From Anisakis pegreffii (Eukaryota > Nematoda > Chromadorea > Rhabditida > Anisakidae): DNA of 64,000 nt. This document shows positions 1 through 15,400 of this stretch, in pieces. A program made the translations under genes and the position numbers. Location: NCBI GenBank assembly GCA_035041965.1, contig JAPYMA010000721.1, positions 124,001-188,000 of the forward strand, written 5' to 3'. Within the stretch, counting starts at the first letter, position 1. Each line of letters begins with the position of its first letter. The notes beneath the pieces are model-generated. The model saw nothing but the letters and a program-made list of their open reading frames with translations, made no database searches and was not told where the DNA came from.

Positions 1-3000
1 CATGAGGTATCACTGATCAATTTGGCTAATCGTGCTCAAAATGGCTGTTGCGATCGATTCATTATTCTCAAACAACTCGTATATCCAACACATTTCAAAT
101 ATGTACTGCATTGCATAAGGTCGATAAAGATGTCTGTAAAAATTCGAAGGTCATTCTTGAGAGCATCTTGTGCTTTGTGTCACATGAAATCATAGGTGAT
201 ACATCACGGATCATAGAGCATTAATCACAGCTTGCTGATCACGAATACAGAAAACCTCATGATTCAACAGAAATAATCACAAACCGTATATGAATTCAAA
301 GGGGAATAACCTCTTTGGGTTCTCATCACAGACTGCGAGAGGAAAATCCGGGTAGTGGATTTTGCTTTCTGTGTTGCTGTATCGTTATACCCAGATATTC
401 GTTGGATCCAAACACTTGGTCCGTGCCTCTTTTTGTGACCTCGTTAAACTTGATTGCGATGTTCCTTTTTGAAATGTATCGTTTCGATTTTCATCCCGAT
501 GACTGCCTTAAGCACCCGCTCAGAATCTCTTGCTACGAAGCAAGGGTGTATTCGCATTCATTACGTAAACATCAATCACAAACACTTCATACAAATGTAG
601 TGGTATTGCTGTACTGTAACATCCAGATACTACTTATATTCTGTTGCAATTCATAACTGTATCACCAGATCAGTTCCACAAACAATGCGTCGGGATCATG
701 CGTTAAAAACCACGGAGTCAATCACATGCATTTGAACTATTACTGAAATAGTGAAACATTATTCGTGTAAACGCTGTTAAATATCGCTCATTCTACACCA
801 TTGAGATTTAGAAATTATGAAAGTCACACATCACTATAATAAAGAAAAAAATCAGAAGATTCCTCAGATTATCTAGAACATAAAGCAGAAAAATATGAAT
901 CACAAGCTTAGAGCACGACGAACGTGAGGAAAAAAAAATCTTTTTGGTTTCACATTCACACAAATTACGAATAAAAACACTAATTTATTCCTATTCGTCA
1001 TCTGCACTGTCCATTATTCTTAATTTTTTTGACGATTGAGATAATAAAAGCCTTTTAGCAACTTTTATGTTACCAAACTATCACGCTGAACATTAGCTAA
1101 GTGATCATCCCTTAGATATACCGCTCCATTGTTTAAACAATCTTCTGTCAATCAAAATATTGGTATTCTTCTTATTTCGTCCTAACAATCGAAATTTCAT
1201 TTTAAAATATTCAAAAACAACTTCATGAATTACCAGTCAAGACAGATCATGAATGATGATCGGGCCGCTACGTGAAAAAAATTAGATTAATTTCATTTCA
1301 GTTCATTTCTCACAATCAGCTTTTAGGCTCTCATTTTGCGTGTTGTTGATGTTATGAAAATACCAAAGGTTAGCGTAATCATGCCTCTCTTCTAGCCATC
1401 TGATAATGGATATATAACAAGATATATGCCAATTGTAAGATGTTTTTGCCTTGTGATATTAATATGAACATTTATCAGTGCTGAAGGCAGGTGAACGTAA
1501 GATCAACAACAAGCAATATTCAGAGCATACAAGCTGAGAAATGAGCTCAAATGGAATTGCTCATTCAACAAAATTAATACTGAAATCCACTGATGATAAT
1601 ATTGCAATGTTGTGAGATATGAGAATGCAACACATGTGAAACAGACTCTTTCAAGCGGATAAAGTCAAACAGTGAATTCCACATTGATGTTGTTAGTGTT
1701 TCCATGATTACTATCATAATTTATCCTGTGTATACTTATCCAGCTAGAAACATAACATTATTACCTTAAAAAAGGATGCTGATATGTACTTTTCAGGCAG
1801 TCATAATAGTACCATTAAAAGATCCCAATAACTACAACAGTCGCATCCCAATGAACAAAATAACATATTGCAACGTTGTGAATGAATGAACAAGACCAAC
1901 AACCAGTTATTATAGTTCCAAATGGTGAAGGAAGAAAGCTTTCAATGATATTTTCCACAGATGGCCATTAGAGCTCCATTGGTATTAGCGAATGTTAGCG
2001 AATTAGCGAAATAGCTGTTTATATTTATACTGTGCACTATGAGTCTGCAGATTGATTCGGTAACACTACATCCTTCTTAATCTTTTTTTCGGAATTATCT
2101 TGATCGAAACTGGCTGTCTTCGACGCATACTTTTAAATCCAAGGATTGCAGCTGATAACATCACTGATATGTTTTTATGTGGCATCATATTATGTCCAAT
2201 GCCACCACTATCTTACTATCTCACTATCTTACTATGGCGTACATGTAAGTGATGATTAGTAACAGTGCTAGTCCAGTTTCTATTGTGAAACCAGACTCCA
2301 ATAGATCCAGTAGAAACGTGGTGCCACTTAAGTGCTTGAATTATCTCAATTCGGAGAGGTGATTTCTGGAAAATGTTGACGAAAGTCTCCAAACTAAAGA
2401 CGTTCTCCGATGGGATTTCTGATGCGCTTCAACACTCAGCACACGTCACCTCTTCGCAATCGTATTGTTCGCTTCATGCGAATTCAGCACGAAAACTTCG
2501 AATATATTGATGTTTTAGCCGTTCCACATAAGTTTCACATAAATTATCTGGATTTATCCGTTTATGAATGATCGGAGTTCTTTAAGGGGTTTTTGTTTGC
2601 TTTTTTTTTCTTCTGAACTGCGAGGTTTGGCAAAAGCACTAATCCAATTAGGTAGTTTATTTGTGCACCACTTTCATAAGCGCTCATGATTGGTTAGGAC
2701 GGCATAATTTTAATAATTCAAAAACTGAATACACAGCTAGTGTACACGTATTGATTTTACGTAATTGATTGATTTTGAATAATCGATTGGAATTATGATC
2801 CTCACAAGTGCCAGTGTCTTTTTTTTGATGTATTATCTCAGCTGCTTTATTTCAGTTTGGATGTGCATTTTACTGCTTATGTGTGTCTTTCATTAGAATT
2901 TGTTTCTCTCATTTTGTTAGAGCGAAGCGAACGCTTTAGAAATTCAGTTTGACATTGAGCTTAAACCTTGATTTGGAAGCGAAGTATCAGTTTCAGACAA

Positions 3001-3371
3001 AATTCCACTATGTTTCAATTCCACTATGTTTCTACTCCATTAATGTAATTGTACAATTTAAGGCATCCTTTTAAAGAGTTGTTGATTATTCGTTCATCAC
3101 CTTTGGTCGCTTTACACGTATTCGATCGTGGGCACTTTTGCTGGGTGCTACTGCGCGCATGTGCTTAGATAACAGCTTTGCCTCATGTGTAGCTGTGCAA
3201 TTTGAAGTCAAATCAGGAGTATGCTTAAGCTTAGAATTACGCTTAGACCAGTGATGAGGCTAACGCATCGGCCTCGACTTATGTATGAAGCGTATGAGAA
3301 CACGAGCATCTGTGGCGCCCGTTATCAGCAAAAGTACATGATATTGGATGAGGTAAAAGTGTTACTTTCAG
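1..3371. other. Left-hand intergenic region, no gene recognised
   Basis: I see no convincing coding exon on either strand. Open frames here are short, lack splice-consistent continuation and match no family I know. Low-complexity pieces include a 14-bp direct repeat at 2206-2219 and 2222-2235 and three spaced TTAGCGAA-like words near 1985-2012. From about 2.3 kb the plus strand becomes clearly T-rich, as in the introns of the downstream plus-strand gene, so part of this stretch may be its promoter or upstream transcribed sequence. Confidence 0.5.
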
Positions 3372-3372
3372 G
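3362..3372 (+). promoter_or_regulatory. Probable trans-splice (or 5'UTR) acceptor of RBM25
   Basis: A strong nematode-type 3' splice signal, TTACTTTCAG followed by G, ends at 3371, 53 nt before the RBM25 ATG at 3425. I see no upstream coding exon. Spliced-leader addition here is the simplest reading; a 5'UTR cis-intron is the alternative. A second weaker acceptor (CGCCAG) ends at 3403. Confidence 0.5.
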
Positions 3373-3424
3373 CAGAATTGGTAATATAGATTTGTGATCG
3401 CCAGGTGCTAGCAAGTAGTGAGTT

Positions 3425-6400
3425 ATGGCTTTACCACCACGTTTCCCAGGAATGATACCCGCTTACGGTTCGGTACCTTTGCCGCCTATGGCACCACTGA
3501 GTGAGTTTATTCTCGTTTTCATTCACTTCATTTATTTCATCTGTCTTAATCTTTCGTTTGTTCGTTTACTTAATCGATCAGTTTTAACAACTCATTGGTA
3601 TGTTTGCTTCTGCGTCACGACAAAGTGTGGATGTTACTTTTCATTTGTGTTTTTCATTCAACACATCCAACGACGTTCAGCTTGAAAAACCTTCAGGCTT
3701 CTTGATATCCAATCTTAAATCTGTCAATCTTCTTAGTGAAATGTATTCTATAGTGCGTTGCTTCATATTTCAGTTCTGACATAATCCATTTTCCAACGTT
3801 CCATTTTTAAACTAACTCTTTTTCAGTTGGGATGTTGCGCTGCGTTGAGGTTTTTTTTCGATAGCCATGAAATAATTCCGTATAGCGATATGAAAATTTC
3901 ATTGCTTTTCATGAATTTCTGATTTAATTCTTTTCTTTGATATATCATCAATTTTACTCCCTCGATTTGCATCTTCATGCCTTAATGATTACAATTTTCG
4001 AATAAATTTGAAGCATTTCTCGCCGAATTATTATCTTGCTGAACATCTTTCGTCTGATAAAGTTTCTTTGCGTTTTCTCGGAAAATCGGAAGCCCTGTCT
4101 CTGTCAGATGCAAATGAATGCTATCATTTGCGTGAGTTACCTCTGAAGCACACTTGAGAGTATTCGAGTGTTTGAATTTGAATGATGCAGGAAAATTATA
4201 TTCGAATTTAGTTTGAGATTTTCAAAAAATTTTTCTATCGAAAATACTCCTTCTCGAAATTTTGAAATGATGTTAACGAATTCATCTTTGAATGTTATTT
4301 TACTTATGAATTCCGAAGGGACTTTGGGTCTTTTTTATCTCGATGCATCAACTGGAATTTTTCCGTGAATCGTTTTTTTTGATAATTTTCAACATCAGTA
4401 TTCCCAGTTTTCATCATTATTCATCTCACCATCTATGGATTCGTTGATCGATTTAGTTTAATTTTTGTCATCCAAGAAAACCAGAAATTGCGCAATTACT
4501 CAAAAATTCTTACCCCTTGGTGGTTCGAAAAGTTGAATTATCGCAAATTGAGAGTTTTTTAGTATCTCGTTCATTCAGCTGTTTATGACGGATTTTTTTT
4601 GAATTGGAATGACTGGAAAAGAAAACATTGTTGGAAAATGAGAGGAATTTAAGGTGAAATCGTTCATAGGAAGTTGTTTTGTGGATTATGAGTTATTGGT
4701 GGCGTTTTTAGTATATTATCATTACTATTAACATCATTATTGATGTATCCGTTGCTATTCTTACATTTATTATTATTACTGTGTTATCTTTTACAGTGTA
4801 CTGTTGTCGTTGCAAATTAATTTGTCAATTAATTATCATTGTTGGTAGCACAGCGCTATTATCGTTTTTATTCCTTCTTCAAGTCGAGTCATTTAACATG
4901 ATCTGAGAGCGTGTTGCCTTTCATGTTGCACTCTTGCTTGCATATTTTTTTGAACGGCAATGACACATTCGAACATTCCACAGATGATGAAATAATGTAA
5001 GATTTTCATTCAGAAGCTTCAAAAAAATGTAATGTTTTTCATAGGCATTGCTTGAGGTTTTCGGGAAACAGAAGGGAATGTGATTCCACTCGCACTCACC
5101 TTACTAAGTGCCAATTCCCAAGCAACATCTGAAATGCTATAGAATTTTGCTTGGAATATCAAGCAGAAAATCTCAAAGCATGTCAGACGCAGACGTTGAA
5201 AGCAATCTTCTTGCGATTATCGGTGTACTCTGACTAATTAATGTGGCTTCATGTACATTTTTTTCTGTGGTTGCTCGAGTCCTTTAAGTTTCGCGTGCGT
5301 CTTTTGTTCAGGAATTAATCTGGCATAAAAATGTGCAATGATCAAATGAGATATGTTTGAACGAATAACCATTGGTATTGGTATTTGATATTGTTTATTT
5401 CGTCTTACTGAAGCATGCTCTTATCTCGTCTTAAAGTTATAGTACGACATTCTATCGATGTGTTTTTATGTACGTGCATGTCAGCTTATGGATGCTTTTA
5501 CATCAAATATAGCTAATTTAGTTTTTGTCCTTAACTTACACTGTCTGCCTGCGTGCCTCAGTCTCTAACGCCTTCCATTTCGTAGTTGATTTTTGAGAGT
5601 GTCATCTATCTGTACGTGTTTATGTATGTCGTCCATGCATCGTGGCTTTATTATTTCAGCTAGTACCACAAAAGTTTATGTGTATCGTACACTTGTAGTC
5701 TTTTACAAGCCCTAGACTGCTTATAGAAGCGTGACACATGCTGTGATATGAATGAATGCGTTGCGTTTTAAAGAATTATCCACCAGATGTGGGATTGTAA
5801 TGGTTGCTGCTTATGCATGGTTACTACTAACACAGTGATGTCCCACATCATGTTCAGCTCGATAGGCACCTATCTATCTATCTCTCTCGCTCGTCTTACT
5901 CTTGTGAGCTTTTGAGCTTGGCTGTCTTGCTCTTTATCTTAGAGATGCATTTCAGCCTTGGAGCTAGCAGCAGCAGCAGCAGCAGCTCATTGAGGTGTTC
6001 ATCCCCAAATCAGTCTTCATTCTCTTGTCTTTTGCTTTGTAACATGGCAGTGACGTAAAGTGAATACTGAATGCGCACTGAATTATTAGAAATCAAATTG
6101 AGTGACAATGCAATTTGGAATGACGGAATCAGAATGTTATTGGAATTCCTCAAATGGAATATCATGGATTTGTTCGTGTCTCGTTATTGCATTGTTTTCA
6201 TTGGTTTACTGCGAAGAAATTTTATCTTTGCAATTTGTTTTTCGTGGTAAATATTTATTTTGAGATTCACAATCAGTAGTAACAGTTTTTAAGTGTTCAT
6301 ATTTCGTTTATAGCCAAATGTACTCGGAACTTACTTTTTATGTCGGAAAATAGCTGTGAGCTGATTTGAGTTTGTATAACTTCATGTATCACTCCGCTTG

Positions 6401-9400
6401 CGAACAGCCGATTATCTATTAATAAAATGCTGACCACGCATACTTTGTCTTGATTGACGTGATAATAATAAGCTGTTCTCATTCGCAGCGAAGCCGAAAA
6501 TCTTGACGGAATAGCTGGATGTTTGAGAGACATGTGTGGTATTCATTATTTCACATCTCTTCCCTAGTGCGCAACTTTGAGTCATACTGAAACGTTTTAT
6601 CGATATGGTATGAAGTGGGTATTGGGAAACTAAGCACTCTTATCGTCTCTGTTACTCATTTTCCTGTTTTTGGCGTTGAACTTAAACGAATTCCGTAACA
6701 TGGACTATATCTGAAAATTAGTCAGTTGGCTGTACATCGAGAAAATGATTCGAAACAAAATTATAATCTCTTTTGCGGATTTTTTTTTGAGCAAGGAACG
6801 AATTTGATATTCTAAATCTAATGAGATGTTGTGAGTATGTGACGAAATTTGATTCCTTCCTCTCGAGAATGAATAAGTATATGGTGGATGTGTCCATGTG
6901 CATGTTTGTCTTCGTATCTTTAATCCCCATAATGGTTATTTTCTGCTTTTTTTCTAATATCGAAGCTCCAACGAAGCAGTCAAATAAAGGCAATAAAAGC
7001 TTTCCACATCAATTAAATTTATTTGTTAGTGTCCTTATGCCCTCCCTATAAGCGTGTAGCGAATCTATCCAGAGGAGTCTACGGAATCATATACGATATA
7101 AGCAGCTGATTGCATGTGTTTGCGTCTATAATAAATCTATTTTTATCTGCATTTTTGCACATTTGGATTTGTTAAGGGGCAATTATATGGACTGATGATT
7201 ATTATCATTGTTGTAATTCTATAATGATTATGGTTATTATTATTATTGGTTCATGATTAATATTCAATGCCGTTGATTTGACTGAAATTTTGAAAATAAG
7301 AATGGATTATATTGATTTTATTTGTATGCTGGATGCAGCTGCAAAACTTTCGACAGTGGTTTTGCCGGGCAAGTTGTTATTTTTGGGTTATTGTTGATTT
7401 TGCTGTCATTGCCGAGAGCTATTAAATTTTGCTCGGTGAAAGAGTTGTAGCTGTTAATCAGCGTCGTGCATATTGACTATGAGACTAAATGGATAAGACT
7501 TATCCAATTTCTCATAAGGAAATAATCGGTTTGTCTACGTAGGAGTTGATCTATCATAAGGAGCAATGTATTAGAACAATAATTAGAACGATAATCCAGG
7601 CGCAGAGGCGTATTTCGCAATTTTCAGTCAAATGTTTCAGTTTTTATTATTATTATTATCATTATCACCATCATACAATCTTATTAATATTCGTCGTCTA
7701 AAAATTTTATTATCTGTCTTTGCAGTGTCCTTTCCGAATCCGTACTTTATGCCGAACCCATTAATGGCTGCTGCGGTGAATTCACAGCGTATGGCTGCGC
7801 CGACTGCACCGCAGTCTAAGGTGAGCAATGATTTTGAGAGAAGGAAACTTTTTCGATAGTGCTCAATGGAGATGTTATTTTTGCAATAATTAACATTTGA
7901 TATATGGACATTTCTTATGTATTTTAACATTTCTTATGTGATATTCTGAATGATAATGAATGTCGAGTTTCATCGTTGTGTAGTAGTGTGCTCAGATGTT
8001 TGATTGTAACAATAATGATTACAGCCACCCGAAAAACCGCCTGTCACGACGGTATTTGTGGGTAATATAACAGACAAATGTAGCAACGAGTTGATCCGTT
8101 CAATATTGAGTGTAAGTTAGGCTTTATTGTTGTTTCCTTTATTCACATGATTCCACGAGTTGGCTTCGATCTACGATTGGCGAATCATTGTAAAAGCATA
8201 AATATTTTATTATAGAATGTTTTTAATATCTTTTTCGATTCAATTCAAGGAATGTGGCGCAGTGGCAACTTGGAAACGAATTCAAGGATCGAATGGTAAA
8301 TTTCAAGCATTTGGTTTTTGTGAGTTCGAAAGTCCGTACGGTACAATGCGTGCTTTGCGTATTCTTCATGATTATCAACTTGCTGAGAGGAAGCTCGTTG
8401 TTAAGGTGAGTAGTTTTTTATGTGGTTTTTTTGGTATTTCAAAGGTATGAGATGTTGTGGAGGAGTGATTAGATAGATGGTTTTGAGGGGCTTTTTCTAC
8501 TGAACATCTGTTTGGAAATTTCACGCGTCCTTGATGAAACGTTGAATCTGATGAAATTCGAATAAGGACATCTGATGAAAAGTTGACGAATCAAGCAATG
8601 TTTCTGCATTCTTTGACAGATTTATGCATGATTGAGACTAAAACTCATTATTGGATGTTCATATTTGGTGAGTGGCTGTGGGAATTCTTGGCAGTCTGTA
8701 CTGCTGAGTCGAAATTGCCGAGTTGGTACTGAGAAGGACAAGCGCGAGCCGTAATTTGGCATTTAGTGTGGGATAAATTCGTTGGATTTTTTTTCCTGAA
8801 AATAATTTAATTGAGTGTAGCATCTTGACACTTTGGTTGATGGCGTGATTTAGCAGTCACGTCGTTTGGATGTGATAGAGCTCGAATGTGAAAGACTGTA
8901 AATATATGACAGAAGATAATTTAAAAAGAGTATTGATCTGATTGTTTTCAGATTGATGACAAAACACGCACAATGGTAAAGGAGTATGTTGCAAAACAGC
9001 GAACTGAGAAGGGGTTATCAGCTGAGCAATTGTCCGGTGATGAGATGCCAGCTGATGAAGAGAATGCGGCTGAAGATGAAGTGACTCGACAGAAGATTCA
9101 AACTCTAATCGAAACAGATGCACCGAATCTTTTACCTATTGAAGGTCAAGGTGAACCAGTTTTTCATTCGAGAGACATATCACTTTCAAATTGGTTTATT
9201 TTTATTCTCATCTTCGATTTGCTTATTGGAGGATTCTGTGTATTGTTCGTCGAGATAGAAATCTTGGTATCCGCAGTATGTATTTCAGAGGGTGAATTGG
9301 ATGAAAAGACACACTCACCTGGGGCCGAACGTTCGAGGGTAAGTTGAAGGATTACCTTGTTCTGTTTTTTTTGATGTATGGAAAGACCTACTGAATTTAG

Positions 9401-12400
9401 GTGAACTGCTGACAGGCGTTTAGGTGTTTCCTTGGTCTATTTTAATGTTACTTTTGACGGCTGCTTCAATTTTGAAAACTAATTGCATGATTTGTTGTAT
9501 TACTCTGGCTTTATTGGTTGTTTGTTGCGTTATGATTGTACTCGTTCATGATGAGATGTTGTGGTACTATCGAGTAATATTGTCACTTTTATGAATCAGC
9601 ATGAAATATAGCGGTAATATTCACAACAATAGTAGATGCTATTGTGAAGATTGGAAGATGTAAAGTGGTTATTTGTTAAAGGAAGCTTCACATGATCGAG
9701 ATCGAGAACGTGAAAAGGAAAAGGAACGCAGCGAACGACTGGAAGAGAAACGAAAAGATAGAAAGGTGGGTTTTGCAAGAGATTGACCACATTTTGTGAC
9801 ATAGATAAATATAATCAGTAATACAGTCAGTGAATCGTCCAGATGGCATGATGGCATTACATATGGTTTTATTTTGCGTAAATATAAATGTGACGGAGTT
9901 AACGAATACGAGTTTTCATGTTCTTTTTATATTTCAATGGTTGAAGATATAAACCGCTGGCTAGATACATGAAATAATAGATGAGAATGTTGTTGGCGAT
10001 TTGCTGTTGCGGGATGCAAGGCTATAAAATAGAATCAGTCGGTATGGAATGAAGGAAATATTGAGTGAGTTGAGTGGAGATGCTAGTTGTGAGGTGCTTT
10101 TAGCATTTTTGCTGGAGATCAGACTGATTTGATATGATCAACGGATATTTGTTTGGTCGATTAGACTGATGATACACGCAGTCGGTGAGTGAGTCAATCG
10201 CATGATGACGGAATCATGCATTGTGCTCAGCTCAGATATAGTAGAATGCCACTTCTTCATGAATGCGCTCTGATTTGAGCGTAAATGCGAAACTGATAAT
10301 ATGTGTATAGGAATAAATCGAATGCTGAAAAGGGATTGACGCATAACACGAAATCGAGTGAGTAAGTTGATCGTTTTTGAAGATATTTTATTATTATTAT
10401 TTATTATTATTTATATGCTCATTCATCATCTCACACTAACCGTATAAGCGCGTCTTCTTTTTTTGTTTGTTTGTTTCGTTTTTCAATGATTCACTCCATT
10501 TGTTTTTCTCTTCTGTTTGATCCACTGAGCGATTGATTGATTGATCGACCGATTGATTGATTGATTGATTGATGGATGGATACACGCACAAATGGGCAGA
10601 GCGAATATTTCAGAAGTTTTTGTCATATCCAAATTTTTTCTATGAAAATGGTTTTGATCAACAAAAATCCAAAGAATGTTCAGTCAAAAACTTAAATTGT
10701 TCTTATTTGTGCTGATAGAGCTCAGTGACAGTGAGTGTGGATCTGCGCATTTGTGTTGTATTATCCGTCAACGTATCGTACGTCTGTCTGTCTCTTCTGC
10801 TGTTCATCAAACAAGCAGCAGACTCTTTGAGAATTAGTCAAACATTTTCTGTTGTTTTTTGAATTGTTTTCGTTGATGTTTCAATGTCCGTGTTTTTGTT
10901 TCTGTCCAGTTTTCATTCTGCTTACGATTGGTTCTTTTAGATCATGTGATACTTTTACTTCACATCTTCATTTTTCTGGTACGTTCTTTTGCAATCGCTA
11001 AACGCTATTCGCTGTATACATTTACTAATCGTTTGCTTAGGCTTTGTCTTGATTATCTGATTACAAACTCATTCACTGTTAATAACAATAATCAACAGCC
11101 TTGATTGCCATTCAAAATAGTGACGATTATTGTTGACGATGATCGTTATCACTAAGAATTGTGGTACTCATCAGCTGTCTGCCGATGATTGCTCTGCTCT
11201 TTACACCGATCATCAATCCTGAGTAAATTCCGTTAATTTTACATGGGAATGGATGTTGTTTTGTGAGTTCAAGCAACTCAGTCTCGTTATTATTTGATCA
11301 GATGAAATTTTTTCATATCTCTGTTCATTAGCGAACTCAAATCATCGATAACTTTGATTGTGTTAGTTATTGTTATGTTGTCCTTATTATTATTCTCATT
11401 ATCGTTTTTCTCGAGGAATGTCTTTTTTGTGCATATAAATTGCTGAATCATTGCTTCAACTAATCAGGTTTGTCCACGGAACTGTTACTCATAACGCTTT
11501 CGCTGTCAATTTCTTTACATGATGGAAACTAATAGCATCTTCATGCATCCATCGTTTTTTTCAACTGCTTGCTTATCGATTGTATGACCAGGAAAAAGAA
11601 TTAGATTCGCGATTTCTAAGGTTGTGGGAATTAAGTTGACGATAGCTGATAAGGCTAAATAGCTAGCGACTGATAACTTGCTAGTATCTTTGAAAACTAT
11701 TTAAACTTTTCTTGAAACTCGCTATGATAGCCTGTCATTCAGAGTAGAACATACGTGTGTCGATAATCTACCATTTTAACGTCAGTCTAAATAATAACAG
11801 TAGAAAGAGATTAGTCGTTGATCGAGTTTTGCTTGTACAAAGTTACGCTATTTGATTGGAACAAAGAATTTGAGGAAATAAAATTGTAGCGTTCATATGC
11901 ATGGGGATTGTGATGTGTTGTTATTCACTCTAACAGTTTTTGTGTTTGATCATTTGGTGGTTGGTTTCACGATTGATATATCGTTCTTTTTCAGTTACCT
12001 CACGTATTTTCCATCGTAGATTTGTTGATTAGTTTTGTAATTTTGTTTTCATCGATAAAATGCCACTGGTTTGCCAGGAATATCCTCGCCGAAGAACTGG
12101 TAAGGTTTTGAGTTTGCTTTTATGCATCGCTTTCAGTTTCATTTTTTGTGAATTGGTAATTGATCATTTGATTTTTTGGCGGTGGAATACTAATCATAAC
12201 ATTGAAACATAAAGCAAGGAATGTTCGTTGCATTATATGGTGTGTATTCGTCGTATTATATGTTTGTGTTTGTTGTTGTTAATGTTATTGTTATTCTCAT
12301 TACAATAATTATTATTATCATCATTGATTAAATTGAATAATTTTAGGAAACTGAGCAAGGTAAGTAAGATTCTGCGTTTGCTTGCTGTGCTATTTTCAAT

Positions 12401-15400
12401 CATTCATAAATTCTTTTTTTTTGTTTTGCGTCCGGTGTTGTTTAGTATAGAAGACAAGGCTGTGCTAAATTGACTGCTTAGCGCACAAAATTCAGCGATC
12501 TCCATAATCTGCTTTTGGATGTTAGACTGTGTCGGTAGCTGCCGACTTTAAGCGAATTCATTTCATCCGCTGTCGATCTGCTGCTATTAATTACTACTTT
12601 TTTCTTTGATCATAGCTACAGAAGTTTATTCGTTTTTCTTTATCCCTTGTTGAAATCTGTTATTTGCTGATCGGAATCATTTTTTTGCATACCATAGGAA
12701 GATTTTGCATTTAATATTAGGCACAGTTCGCTAGACTAGATGCAGTTCGACCAGTAGGCGCGACTCATCCGCTAAAACTAGGAAGCAAAATTCTTAGGAA
12801 GTGTGATAACATTCTACGAAGCGCTTAGTCTTATTTGCGTTCAGTTATTGTAGATTTTTGTTTTCGAACACTATGCAATGTATCAGCACAATTTAAAGGG
12901 GAGATTGGAATGAGGATGGTAATAGAATTAGGATTCGTTTAATGAAATAACTGAAAGTGTTTTTGAGAAATCAAAATCTAGATTTTCAATTCACAGTTGA
13001 TTTACAAATGATTGCAAGTTGTTTGAGTCAGTACTGAGTTTGGGTTTGAGTCAGTACTACTCTCTCAATAATTTTTTTTTCATTCCTCAATTTTCAGTTA
13101 TCATTTTTCACAGAATTTTTTCGCACTCTTTGCTTCAGCTTTAGCATTGCATTTTGTGCACATATTCAATCTTCATCCTTTTCTATAATCTTTCCTTTTT
13201 TTCGCAATTTTAATGGAATTTCTAGTTTGATATGTGATTTATAGTAGTTCCTCTTCCTTGCATCTTTTCTGTGGCTTTAATTTTTGTGTTTCCGTTTCAA
13301 CATAAGAGAAAAGATTTCGGTAGTAGTTTCCATGTTCCCAGAATAGTTGATTACTGGTTTTTCTTTTTTTTAGAATGGTTAAAAATTTTGGAGTGTTAGA
13401 TTTTTTTAGGAGGTGGAGGGTAAAGGGTGGTAAGAAATGAAATTTTTCCGTAGCAGTATATAGCTCAATTTCGTTTAACAGCTGGACAAATTGTTGTTAC
13501 CATAGGCGAAACATGTTCTCGAACGAGTGACGTTGAATCTGTCGTAGGTATTCTTCGCATTAGTAGTGATCAGTGTCACAATAGGTACAGTTTTGTTGAT
13601 TAGCTGTTGCACGCATGATTGTTTCATGTAATGCTTGCTTGCGTTTTTATGCATTATGAGTTTTGCTGATCGTTATTGAATAAGTTTGGTCTCATATTAT
13701 TCATTTATAGAATTATTGCTCTTGTATTATGGTGGTTCTAAGGTTTGCTTTTACTTTTTCTTCAATTTATTATTATTATGGTTATCATTATCGTTTTTTT
13801 TTCTCAATTTCACGTTTGCATTTTATAATATTTACGTATATTTATATGTAATCCTTATCGCAAAACCTGAAAATCGACAATATCACACAAATAGTATTGT
13901 GAGTAGAGTCCATGACGTTCACGCATCGATTCTGGTAGTACCAGACTCGATATGATATGATGTCCAGTATTGACTAACCTTCCAGCATGACGATCACATG
14001 TTTTATTCCGACGAATACTAAAAAGTCGCAGCTTTGCAATGTTTACCATAACCTTAAGCAATGACGATACTTGGCGTATTTTTGGTTTTTCATTAAACAA
14101 GCGTTTTTGAATGTCTGAATGAGTTTTGAAAATCTCTTGTGGTTGTGTTATCATGGAATGTTGCAAAATAGTAATGATTCATGTTCCGAAGGAAAAAGTG
14201 TTCAGATGGGAGTTTTGTAGCGATGTGTTTGGTGATACATTGATTAACGTTTTGCTGTGTTTACTCTACGAATCATTCCTAGAAATATTATTCAGTTGTA
14301 ATTAAGAAGAAATGAATTTTCATCGTCATTTTTTTGCGTTATTCATCTACTCGAAGTTTAATGTATTCAAGATTTCTATGTTTTTAACTGATAGCATTAG
14401 AGGAAAGTTTTGGTTGATCGATCATTTGTTGGAGAAAGCAAGGCTTCTTGTTGATCGCTAGGATGGGAAAAGTTCTGTAATGAAATGAGATTAGTTTGAG
14501 GGAGTAAATCGCTCGAGGACCAGAAGGAAGAATTTAGGTGGTAGTAATTGCAAGGTGATAAGGAAAATGGTAATAAAAGAATGATAAAGTGATAGTTATG
14601 ATAATAATAATCTGTGATCTGCTGTGCTATGAAATGTGCAATGATGTGAGACATGATCGATGGATGATATAATCTCCATCTCGTTATTATTAGAATATTC
14701 TTGTTGTTATTATTGTTCCTAGCATATTTGATATTAACAATAAGTGAGCAGTAAGTGGGCATGTAATGATCGAGTGATAATGTTTGGGTTTTGTTGAGTT
14801 GATCTCTTCAATCGACGGTGATCATTTTCATGATTTTTATTTGTGCAATGAATTCAGGAACAAGATGAGAGACGCTCCTCACGACGAAGGCATCGTTCGC
14901 GGTCTCATTCTGGCAGTAGAGATGGTGGGTACAGATCTCGTAAACGAAGTCGTAGTGATAGTGATAGAAGTACAACAGTAAAACGGTGAGTTCTTTGGTT
15001 TCATATTCGAAACTGATGCGAAGTTGATGAATATTTTCATTGTGATTTATGATATGATAAAATTGTTATGGTCTGATGATGTTAGCGCAACCTTGCCTTG
15101 TTGTTTGTAACTATCTGCTATCAAGTGGTAATGATCAGATCGGAGTGTCCGTTGAATTTTATTTCGGCTGAGGCTTATTCCGGGAATCATATGTTTTTGT
15201 TTGGTCATCTGTTTTTTGATCAATTTTTGTTTGATCAATACCTCATCCTGGTATGACAGAACTGACTGTTTTTTGAAAAGATACATCCAGCTTCGGTGTG
15301 ATTCTAAGGTTCAAGGTAATGTACTGCGATATCCCAATCCGGTTATCGCCACGTTCTACTTTTTAGCTGCAGTGGCTTGATAGAAGTTGTTCCTAGTTGT

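Noticed and set aside
12088..12360. Two micro-exon-like pieces (12088-12109 and 12348-12360) in RBM25 intron 7
   Set aside because: They have acceptor/donor-like ends, but inserting either or both breaks the reading frame between exons 7 and 8, which already join in phase.
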